A stretch of DNA of 64,000 bases from Mycolicibacterium moriokaense. GTDB lineage: Bacteria > Actinomycetota > Actinomycetes > Mycobacteriales > Mycobacteriaceae. The stretch's first letter is position 1, and each line of letters starts with the position of its first letter. The stretch is taken from assembly GCF_003347205.1 (NCBI RefSeq), contig NZ_QQBJ01000022.1, positions 62,001-126,000 of the forward strand, written 5' to 3'. Both the position numbers and the translations under genes were made by a program. This document shows, piece after piece, positions 8,161-16,894 of the stretch. The notes below the pieces were generated by a model. The model was not told where the DNA came from. It saw nothing but the letters and a program-made list of their open reading frames with translations, and made no database searches.

Positions 8161-8209
8161 TGGGGCTCTGCCATTTGCGCTGGCAGCGGCGCTGATGCGG
8201 TTTGGGAAG

Positions 8210-9223
8210 TTACGAGCGGGACGGAAACCCGACTGCGGCACCGACTTCTCCGTAGACCTCCGAGATCACCAGCAGGTCGGTGTTCAGCTCGTCCAGTGAT
8301 GCGGCGGCCAGCTCGTTCTCGGCTGCGGCGGTGAAGAAGTCACTGCCGGCGGACTCAGCGCCGGCCGCATTGGCCTGCTGGGCGCGTAGCTGCAGGCTCC
8401 CCAGCGTGGCCACACAGCGGTGCAGTACCAGCAGACGGCCCAGGAGGGCCTCGGTCAGGTGCCGGCGTTCAGAACGCAGCATGGCGTTGGCGTAACCGCT
8501 GGGCTCCGTCCGTTGCTTGAACATGACGCTGTTGGCCTCGTGCTCATCGAGACTGAAGGCGGCGCGGGCGATCTGGAATATCTCCTCATCGGCGTCGAAT
8601 CGAGTTCGCACGACGTCGAGCCCCGGCAGCTTCCATGCCGGACTCTGATCCAACTCGGTGACGATCGCAATCCCTTCGAGCAGGAAGGCGCCGCCGGCAG
8701 AGATGTTGCCTGCCCCCGCCAGCGGGTTCCAGTCCAGGACACGTTGGGAGGCGTTGACTTCGGCGGCCTGGGCCGCGCTGAGGTTGAGCGGGTCACGGTG
8801 GACCCACCACAACAGCACCCCGTGCAGCAACGCCACAACGGCGCAGCCGGCAGCGCCCCAGCCGGCGAGGACTCCGATGCCGGCGCGGTCGTCAGCGGAG
8901 CCCACGCACAGGAACGCGACGAGGGCGAGGAGGACCGCGACGGCGGCCCAGGTGACTGCGCTGCGCCGGGTGACCCAAACGGGGAGCCGATGCTGGCGCG
9001 GCCCAGCCTGGCCATACAGCGCGGCGGACGTCATGCCGGTGGCGGCGCGCTGGGCGATCAGCTCCCCGGTGGGACCGCTGAGATCGGCTTGGCGCAAGGG
9101 GGCGAGGTGGCGGCCACGCCAGAGCCAGCCCGGGCCCGCGGTGATGCTGCGACGGTCTTGCGCAGACCAGAACGCAAGCCGCATTCGAATGTGGGCCCTC
9201 AGCGCGTCGTGTTCGCTGTCCAC
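8210..9223 (-). CDS. Membrane protein of unknown function
   Basis: 337 residues from GTG 9223. There is a cytoplasmic N-terminus of about 85 residues, two closely spaced membrane helices (VTWAAVAVLLALVAFLCVG and AGWGAAGCAVVALLHGVLLWW) and a long helical C-terminal domain with many Ala/Leu/Glu residues. GTG 9223 is preferred over the longer frame (to 9289) because GAGAGGGG stands upstream of it. A long inverted repeat lies between it and the EspR-like gene. The family was not recognised. The topology, a helical hairpin anchor plus a large cytosolic domain, suggests a scaffold or sensor. Confidence 0.65.
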   Translation of the reverse strand: MDSEHDALRAHIRMRLAFWSAQDRRSITAGPGWLWRGRHLAPLRQADLSGPTGELIAQRAATGMTSAALYGQAGPRQHRLPVWVTRRSAVTWAAVAVLLALVAFLCVGSADDRAGIGVLAGWGAAGCAVVALLHGVLLWWVHRDPLNLSAAQAAEVNASQRVLDWNPLAGAGNISAGGAFLLEGIAIVTELDQSPAWKLPGLDVVRTRFDADEEIFQIARAAFSLDEHEANSVMFKQRTEPSGYANAMLRSERRHLTEALLGRLLVLHRCVATLGSLQLRAQQANAAGAESAGSDFFTAAAENELAAASLDELNTDLLVISEVYGEVGAAVGFPSRS

Positions 9224-9270
9224 GTCAGGCCCCTCTCCCGTTCCGGGGAGCGAAAGTCCCTCGGAGAAAG

Positions 9271-9353
9271 CAACTCCGGCATGGGGCACGTTGCCGCACC
9301 GCTACCGGGAAACCTCTTGCCAAAGACCCCTGTAAAGCACCATGCCGGAGTTG
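9271..9353. repeat. 17-bp inverted repeat, arms 49 bp apart
   Basis: CAACTCCGGCATGGGGC at 9271-9287 and its complement at 9337-9353, with one mismatch; the innermost 13 bp of each outer arm (CAACTCCGGCATG) are exact. It lies in the 227-bp gap between the membrane-protein start and the EspR-like regulator. It could be a two-site operator, a recombination site or a large stem. Confidence 0.7.
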
Positions 9354-9450
9354 CGAGCCTCAGTCTATGGCTTCGATCAGCTCGGATCGCCTGCCGCGAA
9401 GGGGTTGCTTTTCGCAACATCGCGCGTGGCACAGACGGCTGCGTCAGTGC

Positions 9451-9852
9451 CTATTCGGGCAAAAACTCATCGGGCATGAAATAGGACGGGGGCACGCCGA
9501 ACAGTCGCGCCAGCTCGTAGACGACATCAAGACGCGGCGGTGCCTCACCGTGGAAGTAGCGGTAGATCTGCGTCTGCGACACGGGCAAGTCCGGTGCCTG
9601 CTCCTTGAGCATCCGTTGGATCCGCAATGGCGTGAGCTTGCGCACTCGGTCGGTGTCGAGCATGCGCACGTTCATGCTTGCAGCTAATTCCTGGAATTTC
9701 TTGGCGAAGTACTCCGTAGCGACATGCGGAGGATCGATCGCGGCTTTGCCGCGTTGTTCGGCGCGCACCAGTTCATGCGCCACGCCGGCCGGCTTATCCT
9801 CGTCGACGTCCTCGGCCTCGACGTCGGCAATGTTGTCCATATGGTTGGTCAT
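9451..9852 (-). CDS. EspR-like helix-turn-helix regulator
   Basis: 133 residues. The C-terminal half is an XRE/EspR-type domain: LTPLRIQRMLKEQAPDLPV, then SQTQIYRYFHGEAPP (recognition helix) and LDVVYELARLFGVPPSYFM, the hallmark ending of the EspR family. EspR controls ESX-1 genes in M. tuberculosis, so this copy, beside the ESX cluster, may regulate it; that is inference. The N-terminal 50 residues are acidic and probably disordered. The same family recurs at 42812 in another context. Confidence 0.8.
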   Translation of the reverse strand: MTNHMDNIADVEAEDVDEDKPAGVAHELVRAEQRGKAAIDPPHVATEYFAKKFQELAASMNVRMLDTDRVRKLTPLRIQRMLKEQAPDLPVSQTQIYRYFHGEAPPRLDVVYELARLFGVPPSYFMPDEFLPE

Positions 9853-9923
9853 CGGTCACCCAATCCTGCGTTGATGCCACTTCGGCCGATCCCCCACCTT
9901 CGTTACCAGCACTAATCTCTAGC

Positions 9924-10352
9924 CTATCCAGTGGACGCCGAATCGCCACCAGTGGGCTGCTGATCGGTCATATTTGGGACAGCAGTCACAGGGGGCGGCA
10001 GCGCCCGAGCGACACCGGGAATTTGCACACCGCGACGTTCGAGGAACTCCTGGATGGCCAGCGACGCGGCATCCCCTTTGGGCAACTCGTATTCGTCGAT
10101 GAATGCAGCAAACGCGTTGTGTACATTGCTATTGATGTGCACGTTGATTCCGGTGCGCTTGACCTTGCGGCTGCGCAGCTGCTCCAGGGCGGGATCGTGG
10201 GCCACGAAGTCGGCCACCTGGTTGCCGGCCGCGGCGGGCGGGGACGGTGGCGCCGCGGCGGCCGCTGTGCTGGAGGGAACGCCTCGCATCCGCGCCGCAT
10301 CCTGAGATACCGCCCGACCGCGAGCGGCCGGCAGCGGCATGTCTTTAGCCAT
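9924..10352 (-). CDS. Plasmid partition partner of ParA (ribbon-helix-helix type)
   Basis: 142 residues. An Ala/Pro-rich arm is followed by KRTGINVHINSNVHNAFAAFI and KGDAASLAIQEFLERRG, a beta-strand plus two helices as in ribbon-helix-helix DNA-binding domains. It overlaps the end of parA by eight bases, the usual arrangement of type Ib partition operons where the small second protein binds the centromere. No classic ParB motif is present, so this is the ParG/RHH type. Centromere candidates are the dyads in the divergent region 11197-11546. Confidence 0.75.
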   Translation of the reverse strand: MAKDMPLPAARGRAVSQDAARMRGVPSSTAAAAAPPSPPAAAGNQVADFVAHDPALEQLRSRKVKRTGINVHINSNVHNAFAAFIDEYELPKGDAASLAIQEFLERRGVQIPGVARALPPPVTAVPNMTDQQPTGGDSASTG

Positions 10353-11196
10353 GGGAGATCAGTCCTTCCTCCGCGATACGCACCGCGACGCGCTGATAGT
10401 CCTCAGCAGCAGTGCACGTCGGGTCATACACCGAGACGGGTTGGCAATGCGCCTTGGCCTCCGTCACGCGGATCGTGCGGGAGATGTAACCCAGATACTC
10501 CTTGGGCCAGGCTTCTTCGACAGCTCGGCGGATGGACTTGGTAGCCCGCGATCCACCCAGATAGTTGGTGAGCAGCACATGGGTGATCTTGATGCCCGGG
10601 TTGTTCAGGTCCACGTTCTCCACCGCTGCGTCCAGCGAGGCCAGCGCGCCTACCTCGTCGGGCCCGGTCCCCACCGCCGCCAGCACCCAGGTCGCCGCCG
10701 AAAGCGCCGCTGAGGCAAGCTCATTGAGCGTGGGTCGGCAGTCGATGACGATGAAGTCGTACGCGGGCAACGTCTCCACCTCGCGGCGCAGCCGCATCTG
10801 CCCACCGGGGCCCAGGCCCTTGTCGAGTTCGTCGAGCGCTTCACGCGACGGCGCGACGTCGACCCCGAACTCGGTGCCCTGGATGACGTCGTTGAGCGGC
10901 ATACGGCGGTGCTTCTCGGGGTGCAGCACGTTGAACATCGTGGGCGTCGGGTCGCCGTCGGGCGGCACCTCCAAGCCCAGTCCGGAGGTGGCGTTGCCCT
11001 GCGGATCCATGTCGATGAGCAGCACGCGAATCGGGCGCGTCTGCTGCTCGGCCTCGTCGAACACCTGCAGGCGAGTCAGTTCGTAGCTCAGGTTCACCGC
11101 GGTGGTGGTCTTGCCCACTCCGCCCTTGCGCATGGCCACCGCAATGACCACGGGCGGGGAGTTCAGGGCCCGGACCAGCTTCGGAGTCTTTGGCAT
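10345..11196 (-). CDS. parA: ParA plasmid-partition ATPase
   Basis: 283 residues with a deviant Walker A, RKGGVGKTTTAVNL (residues 23-36), Walker A' VLLIDMDPQGNATSG and Walker B YDFIVIDCRPTL. It drives plasmid positioning with the gene at 9924. ATG 11196 is chosen over the long frame (to 11334) because a perfect TATGAT -10 box lies six bases upstream, which predicts a leaderless mRNA starting at the ATG. The short N-terminus lacks the HTH of type Ia ParA, so autoregulation is left to the small partner. Confidence 0.92.
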   Translation of the reverse strand: MPKTPKLVRALNSPPVVIAVAMRKGGVGKTTTAVNLSYELTRLQVFDEAEQQTRPIRVLLIDMDPQGNATSGLGLEVPPDGDPTPTMFNVLHPEKHRRMPLNDVIQGTEFGVDVAPSREALDELDKGLGPGGQMRLRREVETLPAYDFIVIDCRPTLNELASAALSAATWVLAAVGTGPDEVGALASLDAAVENVDLNNPGIKITHVLLTNYLGGSRATKSIRRAVEEAWPKEYLGYISRTIRVTEAKAHCQPVSVYDPTCTAAEDYQRVAVRIAEEGLISHG

Positions 11197-11197
11197 G

Positions 11198-11210
11198 CGC
11201 AAATCATAAC
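11198..11210 (-). promoter_or_regulatory. parA promoter, leaderless type
   Basis: GTTATGATTTGCG on the minus strand: TATGAT -10 box, six bases, then the parA ATG. One of four GTTANGATTTGCG boxes in the window. Confidence 0.7.
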
Positions 11211-11534
11211 CTTCCGGGGCTGGGGGAATGCCTCTGCTGCGGAAAAAACCTGCCAGCGACCTGGGGCCATACTGTCTCCGCAGGTCACAGCATAATTCAT
11301 ATAGATTGTGCGCGACACGCGGGCTTGCTTTCACGAACCATTGAGAGCAGGGTCACGGACTTTTCACGTCGAATGAGGCGACGTCACCGCTGGTCATCGA
11401 CCCAAACACGCGCCACCCGCTGTTCATCTCATCGCCCCACGCCGGTTCTCTCCCTGCGACACGCCGCGGCACCCACGTGCGATCCCGCGCAAATCGCCCC
11501 CTCCGCAGGCCGGGATCAGCCCCAGATACGGCCA

Positions 11535-11540
11535 TACCAT
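11535..11540 (+). promoter_or_regulatory. Leaderless promoter -10 box of the 11547 gene
   Basis: TACCAT followed by six bases and the ATG at 11547; no Shine-Dalgarno sequence is present upstream of that ATG. Confidence 0.55.
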
Positions 11541-11546
11541 TGGCCA

Positions 11547-11834
11547 ATGAGCCATCGCGGCGACGACTCGACCTCTCCGGCCGGCGCGCTCAGCGCCGCG
11601 TTGGCCGCCCTCTGTGAAGCCTCGACCGCCGACGAACAGTGGCGACGGTGGCAATATGCGCGCACCGCGGCCGACTACGCCGCCGAGGTGTGGTGGCACC
11701 CCGCGAGCACCGGATACCAGCGCACCGAGGCCTCCCGCTGCCTCAAGCTCGCCTATGACCTCGACGAGGACACCAAGGCGCGCCACGATCGGCTGCGCGC
11801 CGGCCTGTTCCGCCGTAGCAGCCCAGCGCCGTAG
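11547..11834 (+). CDS. Small helical unknown protein
   Basis: 95 residues, largely helical with many Trp/Tyr in the middle (DEQWRRWQYARTAADYAAEVWW) and a basic end. The start ATG 11547 has no ribosome site but sits six bases after TACCAT, as in leaderless mycobacterial genes. It is convergent with the ESX cluster and ends before the strong terminator at 11849-11884. Function not recognised. Confidence 0.65.
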   Translation: MSHRGDDSTSPAGALSAALAALCEASTADEQWRRWQYARTAADYAAEVWWHPASTGYQRTEASRCLKLAYDLDEDTKARHDRLRAGLFRRSSPAP

Positions 11835-11848
11835 CCCTATCGCCACAG

Positions 11849-11884
11849 CACTGTGCCCCGCCACTTCGGTAGCGGGGCACAGTG
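11849..11884. terminator. Bidirectional terminator at the end of the ESX cluster
   Basis: A perfect 13-bp inverted repeat, CACTGTGCCCCGC and GCGGGGCACAGTG, with a 10-base loop. It sits between two convergent genes (11547 plus, eccE minus) and can serve both. Confidence 0.8.
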
Positions 11885-11910
11885 CGTCAGGGCCTCAGAC
11901 CAGCGACCCG

Positions 11911-13887
11911 TCACTCCTCGGGTCGATAGTTGCGCGGCGGGCGCCGCGGAGGTGGCGGCGGAGCCGGCTCAGTGGAGCGCTGGCTGCGCCGAACCCGCTG
12001 CGGCCCACCCAGGTCGCGGTGCCGGCCGCCACCCTGCCCGTTGCCCCCGATGCCGTTGACTCCGTTGCCGTTCGAGTGCACACGGTCAAGGCCGCCGTGC
12101 TGTGCGGCTGCCGCAGCCGCCGCCGGCGGAGGCGTCGCCGACGGTTGCGCAACCGGGGCGCTGGGACGCGCCGGCGCCGGAGCCACGGCGGACGGAGCCG
12201 GTGCTGCAGCTGCCGAGCGCCGGCCGGTGCGAGACAGGACAGGAGCGGTGGAGACCACGCGCCGCGGCTGCGGAATGTCGCTGTGTCCCAGGCCGAGATA
12301 GCGGTCCTCTTCTCGAGTACGGATCGTCCACACGGTGACCGGCTCGGCACTGCCGATGGCGACCTCCAGGACCTGGCCGGGCCCTTCCACGATGGTCATG
12401 TCCGCGCCCCCGCCCACGGTGCCGGGGCCCAACAGCCGCAGCACGGTGCGGGTGGGCACGGTGGTGACAGTCCGGCCATCGAAGACTGCGACATCGCTGG
12501 TGCGGGCACCCGCTGTGGCGTAGAACAGTCGCTGTTCGTCGTTGACCGTAGCGACCAGCGAGTCCCAGCGCTGACGGTCGTCGGTGTGGATCGCCACCAC
12601 GGCGCCGGTGACGACTGCACGCAGGACGAGCTGGCGGGCCACTTCGACGCCGACGCGCGCGTCGATGCGGCGCCGTTTGGGCGCACCGGACTGATCCCAC
12701 AGCGGCACCGCCACCAGCGTGCCCTCGTCGAGCTGGCCGATGATCTGCCCGGAGGGCCCGATCGGCACCCGGACATCTTCTACGGCGGAGAACGCGATGG
12801 TCGGCAGCGTGGCATGCAGGCTGCGATCCCCGGCGGGGACCGCCGCTTCTAGCATTTGGCGCTGAATTCCGGTGGGGCGGGCAAGTTTTGCTTCGGCCAA
12901 CGGCTTATAGGCCTTGCCGTGGTGGACGTAGCGGATCAGCACACCAACTTGGACCTCTGCGCCGCCTCCGGCGCCGGTCAGCCGAATCACCGTCATGGTT
13001 TCCTCGGTGCGCCAGGACCACCAGCGGTCCAGCTGGCCTTGGGCGAGCATCTCGGGGTTGCCGACGTAGGTGGTGATGAAGTTCGGGCCCGACCGGATGT
13101 AGGACCACTTCTCCTGGTTGTCGACCGGCCCGACCGGGGCCAATAGCACGTCCCCCATCGCGTCGAGATCCTCCGCCGACAGCGCGTGCGCGGGGATCTG
13201 GTCCTGCTGCAGGCGCTGCACGACTCGGTGCGCCGCGGCCGCCAACGCCTTGGGGCCGGCGGTGCGCGATGGACCGCGCTCGATGATCCGGTCGAGGTTG
13301 TCAAACGAGTTGAGCCGCAACACCAACCAGGTGCGGCGCTCTCCCACCAAGTGACGCGGACCCACGAACTGGGAGTACACGGTGCGGTAGGCCGTCCCTG
13401 GGGGGACATGGCAGCCGGACTCGATGACGTCGATGTCGATGTTGAGCCCGTACTGGGTCATCAGCGACACCACCAGCGACAGCGGCAATTCGCTGCCACT
13501 GACCGTGCGCCCGCCGGCTTCGGTGGTGACCGCCAGCTGCGGGCCGACTTCGACGGCGGCCACCAAGGTCTTGCCGTCCCAGCGCACGCCGGCGTTGCCG
13601 GAGATGACGTTGATGTCGGTGGCCGGCGGAAGTTCCGGGGGCAGCGGCCGGCGGCGTTGCCGCAGGAACGACCACACGACGGCGAACCACTCGACGAGCA
13701 GGACACGCCCTCGGATCGGAATGAACAGCGCGATCGCCGCGGCGACCAGGATGGTCACGGCCGCCCACACCGGAAGCGCCTTGTTCAGGGTGAAGGCAAC
13801 GGTCACCCACACCGCGACGCCGTAGACCAGCGCCGAGACCATGGGAACCCGGATCCAGCGCCCGCGGGCGCGCCTGGGGCCTGCCAT
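11911..13887 (-). CDS. eccE: ESX type VII secretion core protein EccE
   Basis: 658 residues. Two N-terminal membrane helices (VSALVYGVAVWVTVAFTL and AAVTILVAAAIALFIP) precede a cytosolic domain (DINVISGNAGVRWDGKTLVAAVEV), as in EccE, which lies at the periphery of the ESX membrane complex. The last 115 or so residues are a Pro/Ala- and Gly/Asn-rich tail that ends in a basic cluster; this makes the protein longer than most EccE proteins. ATG 13887 shares one base with the mycP stop (TGATG) and has GAAGGAGG upstream. Last gene of the cluster. Confidence 0.88.
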   Translation of the reverse strand: MAGPRRARGRWIRVPMVSALVYGVAVWVTVAFTLNKALPVWAAVTILVAAAIALFIPIRGRVLLVEWFAVVWSFLRQRRRPLPPELPPATDINVISGNAGVRWDGKTLVAAVEVGPQLAVTTEAGGRTVSGSELPLSLVVSLMTQYGLNIDIDVIESGCHVPPGTAYRTVYSQFVGPRHLVGERRTWLVLRLNSFDNLDRIIERGPSRTAGPKALAAAAHRVVQRLQQDQIPAHALSAEDLDAMGDVLLAPVGPVDNQEKWSYIRSGPNFITTYVGNPEMLAQGQLDRWWSWRTEETMTVIRLTGAGGGAEVQVGVLIRYVHHGKAYKPLAEAKLARPTGIQRQMLEAAVPAGDRSLHATLPTIAFSAVEDVRVPIGPSGQIIGQLDEGTLVAVPLWDQSGAPKRRRIDARVGVEVARQLVLRAVVTGAVVAIHTDDRQRWDSLVATVNDEQRLFYATAGARTSDVAVFDGRTVTTVPTRTVLRLLGPGTVGGGADMTIVEGPGQVLEVAIGSAEPVTVWTIRTREEDRYLGLGHSDIPQPRRVVSTAPVLSRTGRRSAAAAPAPSAVAPAPARPSAPVAQPSATPPPAAAAAAAQHGGLDRVHSNGNGVNGIGGNGQGGGRHRDLGGPQRVRRSQRSTEPAPPPPPRRPPRNYRPEE

Positions 13888-15320
13888 CACTGCCTCCTTC
13901 GCACGCCGGTCGCGGCCACGACGATCAGCACGGCAATCACCAGGGCTGAGACCGCCCCGATCACGATCGCCGCGGTCCACTTCGGCGCGGAGTCCGGCGG
14001 AGGCGGCGGCGCCGGCAGCGACAACTCTGCGGCCTGCACGGTCACCTCCGGGGCCCCGTCGACCGGGATGTCGTAGGTCAGCGCCGCCACCGGGTCGATC
14101 AGACCGCGGCCCACGGCGTTGTCCACCCCGCGTGCCGGCGCGTGGGCGGTGGTGATGATGCGCGTGGCCACCTCGCGGGCGGACATCTGTGGGAAACGTG
14201 AGCGCAGCAGTGCTGCGGTCCCGGAGACGTAGGCTGCCGCGAACGACGTGCCCGCGATCGGCACGAGCCCGGCTTCCTCGCCGGGGACACCGTTGATCAC
14301 GCCTTCGCCGCTCGACGACAGCGACACGATGCCCGATCCGGGGGCAGCCACATCGACCCACGGCCCGGACATGGTGTTCTCGGCGCGTGCGCCCTCAGGC
14401 GAGACAAAGCCGACCGACAGCACGAGGTCGTCGAACCAGGAGGGGGTGGACACGACGGTGACCCCTCCCCAGTTGCGGGGGTCGTCGGGGCGGGTCGGGT
14501 CGGCGTCGGGATTGCTCTTGCAGTTCTGGTTGCCTGCGCCGCTGTCGACTGCGGAGTTGACGTTGCCGGCGGCGGCGACGACGAGTGCGTCTTTGACCTC
14601 GGTGGCGTACTTGAGTGCGCCTCCGAGCATCGTCTGGTCGATGGGGGTGGTCACCTTCACGCACGACACCACGGAGATGTTGATGACCCGCGCACCCATG
14701 TTGGCGGCGTGCACGATGGCCCGGGCCAGGGTGCGGATGTCTCCGGCGGTGCGAGATTGGTTGGGGTCGTCGGGGTTTGAGGACTGGTTCTCGGGCATGT
14801 AGGCCAACGATGTCTGTCGGATCGCCAGGATCTGCGCGTTGGGTGCGACACCGATCAGTCCGTCTGTCGGCGCTGGCGCGGCACCGATGATGCCCGCGAC
14901 GATCGTGCCGTGTCCCTCGCAGTCCTCAAATCCGTTCGAGCCGGAGGCGGGGTCCACGTAGTCGCCGCCGGCGATCATGCCGGGCAGCCGCGGCTGGGGC
15001 CGCACACCGGTGTCGATGACCGCCACGATCACTCCGGCGCCGGTGGAGAACTTGTGGGCCTGCTCGATCTGCAGTGCGGTCAACGGTGGCGGTGTCTTGG
15101 CCAGATCGGAGTTCGGCAGCACACCCCCGACGACGCATGCGCCGTTCTTGCGCATGGGCCCTTCGGGTCCTGGCGGGCCGTCCGGCGGGGCGGCAGCGAC
15201 ATCCGGGTTGGGCGGGGTGACCGCGCCGGCGGTTCCCAGCGGGGCGGCCGCGACCAGTGAGGTGACTGCCGTCAGGACGGCCGCCGTCCGCGCAGCAAGC
15301 AGTATCGGGCGCATCGTCAC
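13887..15320 (-). CDS. mycP: Mycosin, ESX-associated membrane subtilisin protease
   Basis: 477 residues. Signal peptide at 1-33, a Pro-rich propeptide-like region, then the subtilase triad: D103 (VIVAVIDTG), H137 (CEGHGTIVAG) and S359 (AGTSFAAAYVSG), with oxyanion N253 (AAGN). A C-terminal membrane helix (TAAIVIGAVSALVIAVLIVVA) is followed by a basic end. Mycosins stabilise the ESX complex and process substrates on the periplasmic side. The GTG start overlaps the end of eccD by four bases. Confidence 0.95.
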   Translation of the reverse strand: MTMRPILLAARTAAVLTAVTSLVAAAPLGTAGAVTPPNPDVAAAPPDGPPGPEGPMRKNGACVVGGVLPNSDLAKTPPPLTALQIEQAHKFSTGAGVIVAVIDTGVRPQPRLPGMIAGGDYVDPASGSNGFEDCEGHGTIVAGIIGAAPAPTDGLIGVAPNAQILAIRQTSLAYMPENQSSNPDDPNQSRTAGDIRTLARAIVHAANMGARVINISVVSCVKVTTPIDQTMLGGALKYATEVKDALVVAAAGNVNSAVDSGAGNQNCKSNPDADPTRPDDPRNWGGVTVVSTPSWFDDLVLSVGFVSPEGARAENTMSGPWVDVAAPGSGIVSLSSSGEGVINGVPGEEAGLVPIAGTSFAAAYVSGTAALLRSRFPQMSAREVATRIITTAHAPARGVDNAVGRGLIDPVAALTYDIPVDGAPEVTVQAAELSLPAPPPPPDSAPKWTAAIVIGAVSALVIAVLIVVAATGVRRRQ

Positions 15321-16876
15321 AGCAGGTTCCGGAAGAAGTTGAACGCGCCGACGATCCAGAACGCCAGCATCGCCACGGCGAAGTTCGCGAAGAACTCCAG
15401 ATACTCGATGCGCCGCAGCGGTATCGGCGATTTGATTCGCCCGGGCAGCAGCATCCCGGCCAGCGCGGCCAGGACCGTCACCAGTGCCACCCCGCCGAGA
15501 ACGCTGATCTCGGCGACCGCAGTGGAGGTCCCGGTGATCACGGTGAGGGTGAAGCCGACGAGCAACACGAACGCGCCCACGAAGAACGTGACGGCGTGGA
15601 CCCGATCGGGCAGCGAGCGACCACGCAAGACCAGGACCAGGATCGACAGGATGGCGACCGCAACTTCGCCCCAGAAGTAGTGCGTTGCAGGTTCGGTGGC
15701 CACGATTGCGCCAGCCACGATGGTGGTCACCGCGGCGAGAAACAGACCGGTGAGGTATTTGTTCGCAACGCGTGATTGGCGTTCGAGCTGGGCGTCCTCG
15801 TCCTCGGACAGCGCCACGGTGCGCACATCGTTGCCGTCGTCGAACACCTCGACGACCATCGCGGCTTCGTCGAGTTCGGTGCGGTCGATGTCCTCACCGG
15901 GCACCGGCAGGCTCGGGGGTTTGACCCCGGCAAGGGACAGGGCCAGACCCGGTGCCATGGCGACCAGGATCATGCCAACGACGACGGCGACCGTGCCGAT
16001 CTGGCGCATGTCGAAGCCGGTGTAGGTGCGCACCCCGGCCGCGACTGCGCCGATCACCGCCATCGCCACAACGGTGGTGTGCACGCTGATGCCAATTCCG
16101 GTCAGCCACAACACGATCAGAGATACTGCGGCGGTCGCGAAGGTTGCGGCGAAGACGTTGGCTGCCGTCCAGTGGCCAGGGGTGTTCTCATACGCCGGCA
16201 CCGCCACCCATCCCAGGGCGAACGCCAGCGGGATCGCGGCGATGCCGGCGGCGTAGGACACCTGCCGGATCGAGCGGCGCGACGCGACGATGGCTCCGAT
16301 GATGGCCAGCAGTGTTAGCGCCCCGGCCGGTGGCGCCCACCAGAGACTCGACGGGGTTGACCACCACGCCGCGATCGTCAGCGCGGCCGTCAGAGCTGCG
16401 CCACCGACGATGGCGATCAGCCCGAGGGTGCGGGCGGTGTCGGCGGTGAAGGATGCGAACTTGACGGCGTTGAATTCGGCCAGGGCGTCGCTGCCGTCTT
16501 CGATGATCGGTTTGAAGACCTCGTTGGAGTGCACCTCGCGCAGCAGCAGGCGCGCGCCGTCGAGGACGCCGGCCTCGGCCAGCGACAGCGTGCGCGCGAA
16601 CGGCATGCCGCCTTCAACGGCCAGGGTATAGACCCCGGTGGTGGTGAAGTCGACGTTGAGCCCCTCGTTGCGCAGCGTCTCGGCCAGGAAGGGCACCAGG
16701 CCCTCCATGACGATCGACAGCGGCGCGTGCGCGGCCAGCGACGTGTCGACGTTGTAGTTGCCGACGTGGATGGCGACTCGGATCTGCTCGGGGACCGCTT
16801 GGACTGGTGTGCCCGTGGTCTCGGGCTGCCGGCCGGGATCGGCGGGCAGTGATTCGACCGGCAAGACGACTGACAT
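15317..16876 (-). CDS. eccD: ESX core membrane channel protein EccD
   Basis: 519 residues. Residues of about 30-115 form the ubiquitin-like cytosolic domain (IRVAIHVGNYNVDTSLAAH). About eleven membrane helices fill the rest, starting at GLIAIVGGAALTAALTIAA. This matches EccD, the many-pass subunit thought to line the inner-membrane part of the ESX machine. There is a charged loop between the middle helices (DIDRTELDEAAMVVEVFDD). ATG 16876 has GGGAGG upstream. It is coupled to mycP by a 4-bp overlap. Confidence 0.92.
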   Translation of the reverse strand: MSVVLPVESLPADPGRQPETTGTPVQAVPEQIRVAIHVGNYNVDTSLAAHAPLSIVMEGLVPFLAETLRNEGLNVDFTTTGVYTLAVEGGMPFARTLSLAEAGVLDGARLLLREVHSNEVFKPIIEDGSDALAEFNAVKFASFTADTARTLGLIAIVGGAALTAALTIAAWWSTPSSLWWAPPAGALTLLAIIGAIVASRRSIRQVSYAAGIAAIPLAFALGWVAVPAYENTPGHWTAANVFAATFATAAVSLIVLWLTGIGISVHTTVVAMAVIGAVAAGVRTYTGFDMRQIGTVAVVVGMILVAMAPGLALSLAGVKPPSLPVPGEDIDRTELDEAAMVVEVFDDGNDVRTVALSEDEDAQLERQSRVANKYLTGLFLAAVTTIVAGAIVATEPATHYFWGEVAVAILSILVLVLRGRSLPDRVHAVTFFVGAFVLLVGFTLTVITGTSTAVAEISVLGGVALVTVLAALAGMLLPGRIKSPIPLRRIEYLEFFANFAVAMLAFWIVGAFNFFRNLL

Positions 16877-16894
16877 ACGTTGCCTCCCTAGGAG

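Larger units (their letters stand above)
7889..8209. other. 321-bp intergenic region upstream of whiB
   Basis: No gene seen. It holds two opposed copies of the GTTNNGATTTGCG promoter box (7932-7958), one copy of the intergenic element (8099-8111) and a terminator hairpin for the 8210-9223 gene (8136-8160). Confidence 0.6.
11197..11546. other. 350-bp divergent intergenic region between parA and 11547 gene
   Basis: No gene seen. It contains two leaderless-type promoters pointing outward (11198-11210 for parA, 11535-11540 for the plus-strand gene) and a 6-bp dyad ACGTCG/CGACGT at 11366-11384. Being beside parA, it is the most likely place for the centromere, but I found no clear iterated repeats. 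Confidence 0.4.

Noticed and set aside
11366-11384. ACGTCG/CGACGT dyad as the plasmid centromere
   Set aside because: Position beside parA fits, but one 6-bp dyad is too weak and no iterated copies were found, so it is only mentioned within the gap.
11911-14361. EccE frame extended to 816 codons
   Set aside because: The extra N-terminus overlaps mycP for 470 bp and is Arg/Gly-rich; ATG 13887 has a ribosome site and the usual coupling to mycP.
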